From contig CALLQI010000024.1 of the NCBI GenBank assembly GCA_938014885.1, positions 62,001 through 126,000 on the forward strand: a stretch of 64,000 bases of DNA, in the 5' to 3' direction. Shown here piece by piece: positions 23,650 through 31,385 of this stretch (its first letter is position 1; each line of letters begins with the position of its first letter). A model generated the notes under the pieces. It saw only the letters and a program-made list of their open reading frames with translations, was not told where the DNA came from and searched no databases. A program made the position numbers and the translations under genes. Origin of the DNA: an uncultured bacterium (GTDB lineage Bacteria; Planctomycetota; UBA8742; UBA2392).

Positions 23650-26436
23650 ATGATCGACCACTTCACAATCACCGTTGACGGCAAGCCCGTCGCTGCCAAG
23701 CCCGGCGAGACTGTGGTTCGTGCCTGTGAGCGTGAAGGCATCCACATCCCCACGCTTTGCGACGACAAACGCCTTGACCCCGCAGGGGCCTGCCGCGCCT
23801 GTCTTGTCGAAGTTGATGGCCAGCGCCGCTTGCAGCCTTCGTGCGCCTGGAAGGCCACACCCGGTCAAGTCGTGAAGACGCACGTCACCAGCCCGCGCGT
23901 GCAGCGCCACCAGGATGTGCTGGTCAGCCTGTACATGGCCGACCACAAGCTCGACGCCGAAGGCCTGCCCGTCGAAACCGAGAATCGCAACGAGCTGCGC
24001 CGCTGGGCCCTGGACACAAACCCCATCGCGCTTGAGTCCGTCGAAGCGCCCCGCGTCGCCCGCGCCGGCGACACCAACCCGTACATCCAATACAATCCCG
24101 AACTCTGCATCCTGTGCGCGCGCTGCACTCGCTACTGCGACGAAATCGAAGCCGTCAACGCCATCACCCTTACCCATCGCGGCAGCGAAACCACCATCGG
24201 CACCGCGGGCATGCGCGGCCTGCTGGAAACAAGCTGCGAGCTGTGCGGCGGCTGCATCGACACCTGCCCGACCGGCGCGCTGATCGAAAAGAAGGCAATC
24301 GGGATTTTGCCGCAGCAGATCGAACGCAAAGTACGCACGACCTGCAACTACTGCGGCGTCGGCTGCCAGATGGATCTAAATGTCGCCAAAGTAGACGGCG
24401 TCGAGAAAGTCGTGCGCGTCACCAGCCCGCCGCCCGGTGAAACCGTCAACGACGGCAATCTCTGCATCAAGGGCAGATTTGCCTACGACTTCATCCACCA
24501 CAAAGACCGCATCACCGAGCCGATGATCCGCAAGGCCGACGGCAAGCTGCACGCCGTAAGCTGGGACGAGGCTTTGAAGTTCGCTGCCGAAGGCATGAAG
24601 CGCGTCGCCCAGCGCCACGGCCCCGAAAGCATGGGCTTCATTTCGTCGGCCCGCTGCACCGGCGAAGAAAACTTCCTGATGAGCAAAGTCGCCCGCGCGG
24701 CCTTCAAGTCAGGCAACGTGCACTCCTGTGCCGCGACGTGACACTTCCCCACGGAGCAAGCTCTCGTGAAGAGCTTCGGGGCGGGTGTGATGTCCAACAG
24801 CATCCCGGAAATCCGGGACCTGGACTTCATGTTCGTCATCGGCAGCAACACCACGGAAGCGCACCCGATCATCGCCATGGAAATGAAAGTCGCCCGCCAG
24901 CGCGGCGCGCGGCTGATCGTGGCCGACCCGCGCAAGATCTGGCTGACCGAATACGCCGACCTGCACCTGCAACTCAAGCCCGGCACCGACGTGTGGCTGG
25001 TCAACGCGATGATGAAGGCGATCATCGACGAAGGCCTCGTCGACCAGAAGTTCATCGACACGCACACCGAAGGCTGGCCCGAACTCAAGGCCAACCTGGC
25101 CAAGTTCAACCTCACGGACGCGGAACGCATTACGGGCGTGCCGGCCGCGCACATCAAGGCAGCCGCCGTTGAGTACGCCAAGACGCGCAAGGCCGCGATC
25201 TACTACACACTGGGCATCACCGAACACGCGCACGGCACCGACAACATCTTCAGCCTCGCCAATCTTGTCATGATGACCGGCCACCTGGGTGTGCCGTTCG
25301 GCGGCCTGAACTCGCTGCGCGGCCAGAACAACGTGCAAGGCGCCACAGACGCCGGCGCCACGCCGCTGTATTACACCGGCTTCCAACCTGCCGGCGACCC
25401 CGCCATCCGCGCCAAGTTTGAGGCCGCGTGGAAAACGGAACTGACCGCCGGCGTGGGCAAAAACCTGAACGAGATCATGAAGGGTGTCGAAGACGGCAGC
25501 GTGAAGGCGCTGTACGTGATGGGCGAAGACATCCTGATCTCTGAGCCCAACACGAATCACCTTGAGCACGGGGTGAAGGAACTTGAGTTCCTGATCCACC
25601 AGGACATCTTCATGAACGAGACCACGAAGCACGCCCACGTGGTCTTCCCGGGTGCCAACTTTGCCGAAAAAGACGGCGTGTTCACCAACACCGACCGCCG
25701 CGTGCAGCGCGTGCGCAAGGCCGTGAACCCGCCCGGCAACGCGCGGCCGGACTGGCAGATTCTGGCCGACTTTGCCCGCGCGGCAGGCTACGCGATGCCG
25801 CATTACAAGGACGCCGGCGAGATCTACGCCGAAATCGCAAGCCTTGCACCGCGCTACGCGGGCATCAGCCATGATCGCCTTGATGAAACGCCCATGGGCA
25901 TCCAGTGGCCGTGTCCGGCACCTGACCACCCGGGCACGCAGTACATGCACAAGGACGGCCCTGTGAAGGGCAAGGGCACGTTCATCGTCACCAACTTCCG
26001 CCCGCCCGTGGAGTTGCCGGACAAGGACTACCCGTTCAACCTCGCCACCGGGCGCGTGCTGTACCACTACAACGCCGGCACCCAGACCCGCCGCGACAGC
26101 GGCACGATGGCCAAGGTGGGGGAGTGCTTCATCGAAGTGCACGCCGAAGACGCCAAGCAGCTTGGCGTGAACGATGGCGACATGGTGAAAGTTGTGTCGC
26201 GCCGCGGCGGCATCAAGGCCAAGGTTTGGGTCAGCGGCCGCGTGCAAAAGGGCTGCGTGTGGATGCCGCTGCACTTCACCGAGGCCGCGATCAACAAGCT
26301 CACGATTGACGTGGGCGACCCGCTCGCCGGCACCGCCGAGTACAAAGTCTGCGCCGTGAACCTGATCCCGCTACGCGAGCGTGCGGCCGCCCAGGCCGAG
26401 GCCGAGCTGCAGGCGGTACGCCACCCGCAAGCCTGA
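23650..26436 (+). CDS. fdhA: Formate dehydrogenase alpha subunit, selenocysteine-containing (UGA at 24739-24741)
   Basis: About 928 aa if the in-frame TGA at 24739 is read as selenocysteine (residue 364). Domains in order: an N-terminal NuoG-like 2Fe-2S ferredoxin (CRACLVEV); 4Fe-4S modules (CILCARCTRYCDE, CELCGGCIDTCPTGAL); the 4Fe-4S of the Mo-domain (TCNYCGVGCQM); the molybdopterin core; and a C-terminal molydopterin-dinucleotide domain (PFNLATGRVLYHYNAGTQTRR). The segment NVHSCAAT-UGA-H aligns position for position with NVDHCARx-(U/C)-H of formate dehydrogenases, so the UGA falls exactly on the catalytic Sec/Cys and the essential following His is kept. Both halves are intact in one frame. 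ATG 23650 is chosen over 23629, since TACACT (23633-23638) overlaps the latter's first codons. No diaphorase or cytochrome subunit gene is adjacent. Confidence 0.9.
24742..24775 (+). promoter_or_regulatory. Candidate bacterial SECIS element
   Basis: Immediately 3' of the UGA the RNA can fold: CACG (24750-24753) with CGUG (24765-24768), a bulged U at 24764, GAG (24754-24756) with CUC (24761-24763), and apical loop CAAG. A lower CUU/AAG helix is possible (24744-24746 with 24769-24771). Position and bulged U resemble SelB-binding stem-loops of bacterial fdh genes, although the bulge lies on the 3' side and the loop lacks the E. coli GGUC. Confidence 0.5.
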
Positions 26437-26527
26437 GGTAGTGTGGTGCCCGCGCGGCCCTTTGCGGCCGCGTTTGCTATTTGGGTCAGACTGCACAAAT
26501 GGCAAGCTATGCGTTAAGGAGAGCATC

Positions 26528-27499
26528 ATGCACAAGTGGCTGGCAGTGATGATGTTGGCGTTGCTTGTGGGTTGCGGCGGATCACAGAAGCCGCGCGAAA
26601 CGCCCCGCGACCCGGAACCAGAAGTCGAAGAACCAAACGTCTACGACCCGAACAAGTACGGCGGCCAGAAAGACGCTGAGCCGGACACGCCACCCAAAGA
26701 GACCAACCCGGGGCCGACGGTTGAGAAGCCGAAGGAGCAGCCGAAAGAGCAGCCCAAAGAGCAGCCGAAAAACCCGCCGAAAGAGCAGCCCAAGGACCCG
26801 GTCGTAACCAAGCCAAAGGAAACACCTAAGGAGACTCCGAAGGAGACGCCCAAGGAAACTCCGAAGGAAACCCCCAAAGACCCGGTCGTTGAGAAGCCCA
26901 AAGAGCAGCCGAAAGAGCAGCCGAAAGAACAGCCCAAACAGCCGCCGCAGCCCACGGCCCATGAAAAGAATGCCGACGAATTCGTGCGCGTCGTGCTGGA
27001 GCGCTGCAATGAGTTGGAAGAAACCAAGGCCTACAAAGACTATGTGAAGGCGATGGAAGCCTTCCAGAAGTCCTACGACCACGCGCTGCAAAAGAAGAAA
27101 GACGACAACGGCAAGGGCCAGGACCTGGAACAGGCCTGGGCCGACACGCTGAAAGACTGGTACGCCGCGCGCTACGCGCAGCAACTGTTTCTGCATCTGT
27201 ATTTCACCGACAGCAGCTTCGAGCCGGTGTTTGTGCACGATCGTGAAGAAGTGCTGGGGCTGAGTGACGCGCAGTTGCTGAGCAGCAAGGCCCGCGAATC
27301 GCAGGCCGCGCACGAAGTGGTCGCGCAGCACTCGGCCAAGCTGAACGCCTTCCGCACTGACAGCCTGAAGTACGACCTGACGTGCCAGAAGGTCCACGAA
27401 GACAAGAAGTGGCAAAAGCGCTTCGAAGACGCCAAGAAGAAGTTTGAAGACGCAGCGTCCGGCAAGTTCGACGAGAAGGATTTGAAGAAGTACCGCTAA
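26528..27499 (+). CDS. Lipoprotein with long Lys-Pro-Glu/Thr repeat linker
   Basis: A 323-aa protein from the ATG at 26528 (AAGGAG 5 nt upstream). MHKWLAVMMLALLVGCGG is a lipoprotein signal with the Cys at residue 16. Residues about 55-150 consist of tandem KPKEQPKEQPK and TPKETPKE units with two PKDPVV spacers, an extended linker such as would cross the periplasm or peptidoglycan. The C-terminal 170 residues are a charged, helical domain (FVRVVLERCNELEETKAYKDY onwards) with no recognised family. It starts 91 nt after formate dehydrogenase and could share its transcript. Confidence 0.8.
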   Translation: MHKWLAVMMLALLVGCGGSQKPRETPRDPEPEVEEPNVYDPNKYGGQKDAEPDTPPKETNPGPTVEKPKEQPKEQPKEQPKNPPKEQPKDPVVTKPKETPKETPKETPKETPKETPKDPVVEKPKEQPKEQPKEQPKQPPQPTAHEKNADEFVRVVLERCNELEETKAYKDYVKAMEAFQKSYDHALQKKKDDNGKGQDLEQAWADTLKDWYAARYAQQLFLHLYFTDSSFEPVFVHDREEVLGLSDAQLLSSKARESQAAHEVVAQHSAKLNAFRTDSLKYDLTCQKVHEDKKWQKRFEDAKKKFEDAASGKFDEKDLKKYR

Positions 27500-27511
27500 G
27501 CCGCTTAAACG

Positions 27512-27806
27512 GCTGACGCGAAGATCGCGAAGAACCGCGAAGAACGGCAACTGCGTTAACCGCCAAAGCGCCAACGCGCCAAAAAAGGGCCAAAACAAAC
27601 AAGCAGACTTTGGCGATTTGGCGTCTTGGCGGTCAGCCGTGGTAGTTGGCGGTTAGCGGTTGTCGTTCAGCAGACGCGCATGGCGCCCGGCCTCACACAC
27701 TGCAGTAGCGGCTCGTGGCGCGCCTTTGCGACCTGGCGTTACGCCGTTGCCCTTAACCCAAAAGCAGTTGTAGTTCTTCGCCTGCCTTCGCGATCTTCGC
27801 GTCAGC
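27512..27806. repeat. Nested inverted-repeat array
   Basis: The outer arms are 27512-27554 and 27764-27806. The left arm is built of CGCGAAGA(AC) units and ends GGCAACTGC; the right arm starts GCAGTTGTAGTTCTTCG and is its near reverse complement. The inner arms 27559-27583 and 27609-27633 are inverted copies of CGCCAAAG-type units (25 nt, 4 mismatches). No gene is seen between them. Confidence 0.8.
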
Positions 27807-27829
27807 AGTTCCCAAAGGCGCATCAGCAC

Positions 27830-27857
27830 TTGACCTGTCAACACGCCTTGCTAGACT
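27830..27857 (+). promoter_or_regulatory. Promoter with operator-like palindrome TTGACCTGTCAA (site A)
   Basis: TTGACC (27830-27835), a 16-nt spacer and TAGACT (27852-27857). The minus-35 box is the left half of the palindrome TTGAC-CT-GTCAA. The string TTGACNTGTCAACA-N8-TAGACTT is shared with the promoter at 49259-49286 on the other strand. Confidence 0.6.
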
Positions 27858-27885
27858 TCGCCTGCTTTCACAGGAGGTCGCGAAC

Positions 27886-27930
27886 ATGAACAACCTCAAG
27901 CCCATTGTCCTCGTCCACGAGGCCCGCTGA
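27886..27930 (+). CDS. 14-codon micro-ORF in the RIO kinase leader
   Basis: Encodes MNNLKPIVLVHEAR. A strong Shine-Dalgarno AGGAGGT lies 8 nt before the ATG, and the start is about 22 nt after the expected transcription start of promoter site A. A 10-bp hairpin follows 28 nt after the stop. It may be a leader peptide used for attenuation or a very small protein; no comparable peptide is known to me. Confidence 0.45.
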   Translation: MNNLKPIVLVHEAR

Positions 27931-27958
27931 GACGCGACCGCTATCCCTCACACAAACT

Positions 27959-27983
27959 GAGGCCGGTCCGCGTGACCGGCCTC
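27959..27983 (+). promoter_or_regulatory. Attenuator-like hairpin downstream of the micro-ORF
   Basis: A perfect 10-bp stem GAGGCCGGTC / GACCGGCCTC with a 5-nt loop, followed by TTCC rather than a U-tract. A second GC hairpin (CGCCGCC / GGCGGCG, about 28010-28035) lies just upstream of the next Shine-Dalgarno. Their position between a translated micro-ORF and the kinase suggests a regulatory leader. Confidence 0.5.
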
Positions 27984-28053
27984 TTCCATTTGCAGCGATG
28001 CAACTAACCCGCCGCCGATCAGCGAGGCGGCGCGCCTTGAAAGGAGGCACGCC

Positions 28054-28176
28054 ATGGAAAACCACGTCTGCACTTTCTTGCAACCAACCAACAGGGCGCA
28101 TTGCGCCAGGGAAAACAAACCGTCATGGATCACGAAACGCAGGAAGCGCTGCAGGTCTTCACTGACCAGGCGCTGA
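28054..28176 (+). CDS. 40-codon ORF overlapping the start of the RIO kinase gene
   Basis: Begins MENHVCTFLQPTNRAHC and ends at TGA 28174-28176, inside the kinase gene in another frame. It has an excellent Shine-Dalgarno (AAAGGAGG, 6 nt spacing), much better than that of the kinase itself. It may couple translation into the kinase start at 28125, or be a regulatory upstream ORF. The Arg-rich end arises from reading the kinase codons out of frame, so a function of the peptide itself is doubtful. Confidence 0.4.
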   Translation: MENHVCTFLQPTNRAHCARENKPSWITKRRKRCRSSLTRR

Positions 28177-28874
28177 TTACCGATGTGCTTTACCAAGTAA
28201 AGAGCGGCAAAGAGGCCACAGTGTTCGCGTGCAGGGCGCACCCGAAGACCGGGGCGAAGCTGCTTGCCGTGAAGATCTACAAGCACCTGAAGGAACGCAG
28301 CTTTCGTAACGACGCCGTGTACCAGGAAAACCGCACGCAGATGTACCACAACACCCGGGTGCGCCGTGCCTACGAGAAAGGCAGCGACTTCGGCCTGGAT
28401 GTGCACTTCATGTTATGGGTCAGCCAGGAGTGGGACCACCTGGGCAAGCTGTACAACGCCGGTGTACACGTGCCGGTGCCGATCAAGTGCGAAGGCCGCG
28501 GCATCGTGATGGAGTTCTTCGGGGATGAATCAGGCCCGGTGCCGATCATGCAAAACACCGAGCCCGCGCCGGAAATGCTGCCAAGGCTGTGGAAATTGCT
28601 GAAGGCAAACATCGAGATGATGCTGCAGGCCAACTTCGTCCACGGAGACCTGAGCCCTTACAACATACTGGTAGACGTGAACGACAGCGCCGACCCGATG
28701 CGGATCATCGACCTGCCGCAAGCTGTAGACGCCCGCTTCAACCCAAATGCCCGAGACCTGCTGCAGCGAGACGTAGACACCTGCTACCGCTGGTTCGAGC
28801 GAAGGGGAATCAAAGAGAACACCAAGGCCTGGGTAGCCAGCCTGTGGAACCGCTGGAAAAGAGCCGAGCTATAG
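28125..28874 (+). CDS. RIO-type atypical protein kinase (RIO1-like)
   Basis: A 249-aa protein comprising essentially one RIO domain. Motifs: SGKEATVFAC (flexible ATP loop), LLAVKIYK (catalytic Lys), FVHGDLSPYNILVD (catalytic loop; Asp and Asn as in RIO1) and RIIDLPQAVD (metal-binding Asp). ERSFRNDAVYQENRTQMYHNTR is the RIO1-specific helix region. RIO1 proteins act as ATPase/kinases in small-subunit maturation in eukaryotes and archaea; the role of bacterial ones is poorly known. The ATG at 28125 is favoured over an in-frame TTG at 28101. The Shine-Dalgarno is weak (CAGGGA, about 12 nt), so expression probably depends on the overlapping upstream ORF and leader. Confidence 0.88.
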   Translation: MDHETQEALQVFTDQALITDVLYQVKSGKEATVFACRAHPKTGAKLLAVKIYKHLKERSFRNDAVYQENRTQMYHNTRVRRAYEKGSDFGLDVHFMLWVSQEWDHLGKLYNAGVHVPVPIKCEGRGIVMEFFGDESGPVPIMQNTEPAPEMLPRLWKLLKANIEMMLQANFVHGDLSPYNILVDVNDSADPMRIIDLPQAVDARFNPNARDLLQRDVDTCYRWFERRGIKENTKAWVASLWNRWKRAEL

Positions 28875-28899
28875 GAGAACGCCGCAAATAAAACAAAAA

Positions 28900-28936
28900 G
28901 GGGCGGGCTATAAACCCGCCCCCCGAGCGGCTGCGA
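28900..28936 (-). terminator. Rho-independent terminator of the minus-strand lipoprotein gene
   Basis: An 8-bp stem GGGGCGGG / CCCGCCCC (28900-28907 with 28915-28922). Read on the minus strand it is followed by CTTTTTGTTTTATTT (28899-28885). It lies 67 nt downstream of the gene at 28989-29627 and may also slow transcription from the kinase. Confidence 0.8.
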
Positions 28937-28988
28937 TGTGCCCGTGTTGCGGCCGGCCCGGCTGCACCGCCGCGGCCCTCCGGCGTCG

Positions 28989-29627
28989 TTATTCTGGTAT
29001 GGATATGCTGACGATCTTGCCGGCCTCGTCGCGATTTACCCGCACTCTGCTGGCGGACAACTCGTCCAGGCCCTCTGACTCGATGACCTTTCGGTCGTTG
29101 CTCCAGGCGATGCGCGCACTCACCTGTCCCTCTTCATCCAGCAACTCGCAGCTTCGGATGCCCCAAATGTCGTGGTACTGCGCCCTGATGTGTTTTGACT
29201 GTGTGCGACCTTCCTGTCCGGGGTTGTACACGTCGATGTCAAGAATGCGGTAGAACGTGTTCACCAGTATCAAGTAGTTGCCAATCCGGTAGCTCTCGTA
29301 TGGATGGATGTGTCCTTCGGAGTCTGGGTTGTACTGTTCTGTTTCGTCGATGTGGGGGACCGCCCAACTGCTGAGCCTTCTGGCCGTTGGGAACACCGCC
29401 AGAACCTCGCGGATTGGCGCCCCAATCAGTTCGCGCCTCAGTTGCATAAGGTCGCGGGCACTCCGGTAGTCAATCTGTCCGCCAATGGTTGCACTGCTGC
29501 TTGAACAAGAGCAGGCCATAAGCAGTAGAAGCGCGCAGGCGACCATGACTTCATTGGGGAAACTGGCATGGCTACCCGGGCCGGGTGGCGGGCGGCGTAC
29601 TGAAGGGTTGCGAATCGCTTCGTTCAT
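28989..29627 (-). CDS. Predicted lipoprotein of unknown function
   Basis: 212 aa from the ATG at 29627. A Pro/Arg-rich N-region precedes VMVACALLLLMAC, which fits a lipoprotein signal with the lipobox Cys near residue 39. The n-region is unusually long, and a start at 29546 would give a shorter one without positive charge. The mature part has alternating strands and helices (IGAPIREVLAVFPTARRL, YRIGNYLILVNTFYRILDIDVYN), with no recognised domain. The gene is less GC-rich at third positions than its neighbours. It has its own terminator. Confidence 0.65.
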   Translation of the reverse strand: MNEAIRNPSVRRPPPGPGSHASFPNEVMVACALLLLMACSCSSSSATIGGQIDYRSARDLMQLRRELIGAPIREVLAVFPTARRLSSWAVPHIDETEQYNPDSEGHIHPYESYRIGNYLILVNTFYRILDIDVYNPGQEGRTQSKHIRAQYHDIWGIRSCELLDEEGQVSARIAWSNDRKVIESEGLDELSASRVRVNRDEAGKIVSISIPE

Positions 29628-29695
29628 GCTGTCGAGAGTAGCACACGCGTCCCCAGCCATTCGGTTGGGGCTGTTGGCGATGCTCGAATCCCGAA

Positions 29696-31105
29696 CTACG
29701 CGTCTAGCGCCTGCAGGCCGTCGGCTATGGCGTCTACGATTTCTTCTACGTGCTCGGGCTCTATGTTCAGCGGCGGCACTATCGTGATTACGTTGCCCAG
29801 CGGCCTCAGGATCACTCGTGACTTGTCGATGGCCCGCTGGCAGACCTTGTTGGCGTCGGCGCGGCCTTCATAGCCCCCGCCTTCGTTGCCTTTCGGGTCT
29901 TTGATCGGGATGCCTATGGCCAGGCCCCTTTGCCGGATCTCGCCCACCCGGGGATGGGTGCCTACTTTGCGCTTGAGCATGTAATGCATCTCGCGCGCGC
30001 GGGTCTTCACGTTCTCTTTCAGCTTGTACTCGGCGATCATCTGCAGGTTCTTCAGCGCCACCGCGCAGGCAATCGGGTTGCCGCTGAACGTGTGGCCGTG
30101 CAGCAGTTGCTTCATCTCGGACCACTCGCCCTTGAAGGCGTTGAACACGCGGTCCGTGGCCACCGTGACGCCCATGGCCATGGTGCCGCCGGTGATGCCT
30201 TTTCCGAGGCACAGGATGTCCGGGCTGATCAGGTCGTGGCTGCTGGCGATCAACGGCCCGGTGCGGCAGAAGCCTGTGAACACTTCGTCGGTGATCAGCA
30301 GTATGTCGTACTCGCGGCAGTACTTGCGGATCTTGCGCAGGTAATCCTCGGCCAGCGGGCGCATGCCGCTGCAGGCCTGGATCACAGGCTCAATCAGCAC
30401 CGCGGCAAGGCGGTCGCTGCGGCCGGCAATCGCGGCCTCAAGGTTCATTTCCGCGGTTCGCATGCCTTCGGGGCGTTCGTCGGGGTCTACCTGCATCGGG
30501 TAGGCGGCGGTCATCACGTCGAACAGCGAAGGGGCAAACTTGCGGCGGAAGGTGTCAATGCCGCCGACCGACATCGCGCCGAAGGTGTCGCCGTGATAAG
30601 CAAGGCTGAAGCTCAGGAACTGGGTGCGCTGGATGCGGCCGATCTGGTTCTGGTACTGCAGCGCCATCTTCATTGCGACTTCGACGGCGGTGCTGCCATT
30701 GTCGCTGTAAAAGACGTGGTTCAGTTCAGGCGGATCGTCGGCAAAGCGGAAGTCTTCGCGGATTGCATCCACCAAAGCGGCCGCAAACTCGATCGCGGGC
30801 ACGTGGCTTACGCTGAACAAGCTTGTGTGGCACAGGTTAGCGGCCTGGGTCTGGATGGCGTTGACGAGGTCAGGGTGGTTGTGGCCCCAGACGTTGCACC
30901 ACATGCTGCCGAATGCGTCAAAGAAGCGGCGGCGGCGGATGTCGTACAGCCACGGGCCTTCACCGCGCTCAATGATGATGGGCTCGGTAGTGGCGTACTC
31001 CTGCATCTGGGTATAGGGGTGCCAGACCGTGGTCTGGTCCTGTTCGGCCATGGCGCGGTAGTCGCGCAATGCCCCGATCCTTCCGCTGGTCCGGCTGTCG
31101 GTCAT
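29696..31105 (-). CDS. bioA: Adenosylmethionine-8-amino-7-oxononanoate aminotransferase
   Basis: A 469-aa PLP enzyme of fold type I, class III. WHPYTQMQEY at the start is the BioA signature. GSMWCNVWGHNHP, VFYSDNGSTAVEVAMKMALQY and LAYHGDTFGAMSVGG shape the substrate/PLP pocket. LLITDEVFTGFCRTG carries the PLP-binding Asp, and CLGKGITGGTMAMG carries the Schiff-base Lys. It converts KAPA to DAPA in biotin synthesis using SAM as amino donor. No other bio gene is nearby. The ATG lies 9 nt after a TATACT box (31120-31115) with no Shine-Dalgarno, so a very short leader is likely. Confidence 0.95.
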   Translation of the reverse strand: MTDSRTSGRIGALRDYRAMAEQDQTTVWHPYTQMQEYATTEPIIIERGEGPWLYDIRRRRFFDAFGSMWCNVWGHNHPDLVNAIQTQAANLCHTSLFSVSHVPAIEFAAALVDAIREDFRFADDPPELNHVFYSDNGSTAVEVAMKMALQYQNQIGRIQRTQFLSFSLAYHGDTFGAMSVGGIDTFRRKFAPSLFDVMTAAYPMQVDPDERPEGMRTAEMNLEAAIAGRSDRLAAVLIEPVIQACSGMRPLAEDYLRKIRKYCREYDILLITDEVFTGFCRTGPLIASSHDLISPDILCLGKGITGGTMAMGVTVATDRVFNAFKGEWSEMKQLLHGHTFSGNPIACAVALKNLQMIAEYKLKENVKTRAREMHYMLKRKVGTHPRVGEIRQRGLAIGIPIKDPKGNEGGGYEGRADANKVCQRAIDKSRVILRPLGNVITIVPPLNIEPEHVEEIVDAIADGLQALDA

Positions 31106-31258
31106 GGCTGGCTGAGTATAGCGCGATTGGCCTGCGGCTGCCCGCGGATTCAAGGTGCTGGGGGAACAGGCCGGTTTAGCGAATGTGGCCGCAGGGGGCA
31201 AGCACGGTCGCGTAACGTCACAATGCCGTCACAGCAGCGGGCAGCGGAAACATGGGTG

Positions 31259-31287
31259 TTGACACCGTGCGGGGGCGCGGCTTGAAT
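31259..31287 (+). promoter_or_regulatory. Sigma-70-type promoter of the exported beta-rich protein gene
   Basis: TTGACA (31259-31264), 17-nt spacer, TTGAAT (31282-31287); about 100 nt upstream of the start. The leader between them contains a direct repeat of a GCA(A)ACAGACCGCG-like string at about 31317 and 31353. Confidence 0.6.
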
Positions 31288-31385
31288 CTGTCCAACCCCC
31301 CGAAGTCAGCATTCAAGCAAACAGACCGCGCCCACACGGGTACGGCCTATGTTTGCAGACCGCGTCAGCCACAGGAGTTAATGGC

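Noticed and set aside
24739..24741. Formate dehydrogenase as a pseudogene broken by TGA
   Set aside because: The stop is UGA and coincides exactly with the catalytic Sec position, with the following His conserved and no other lesion in 2.8 kb.
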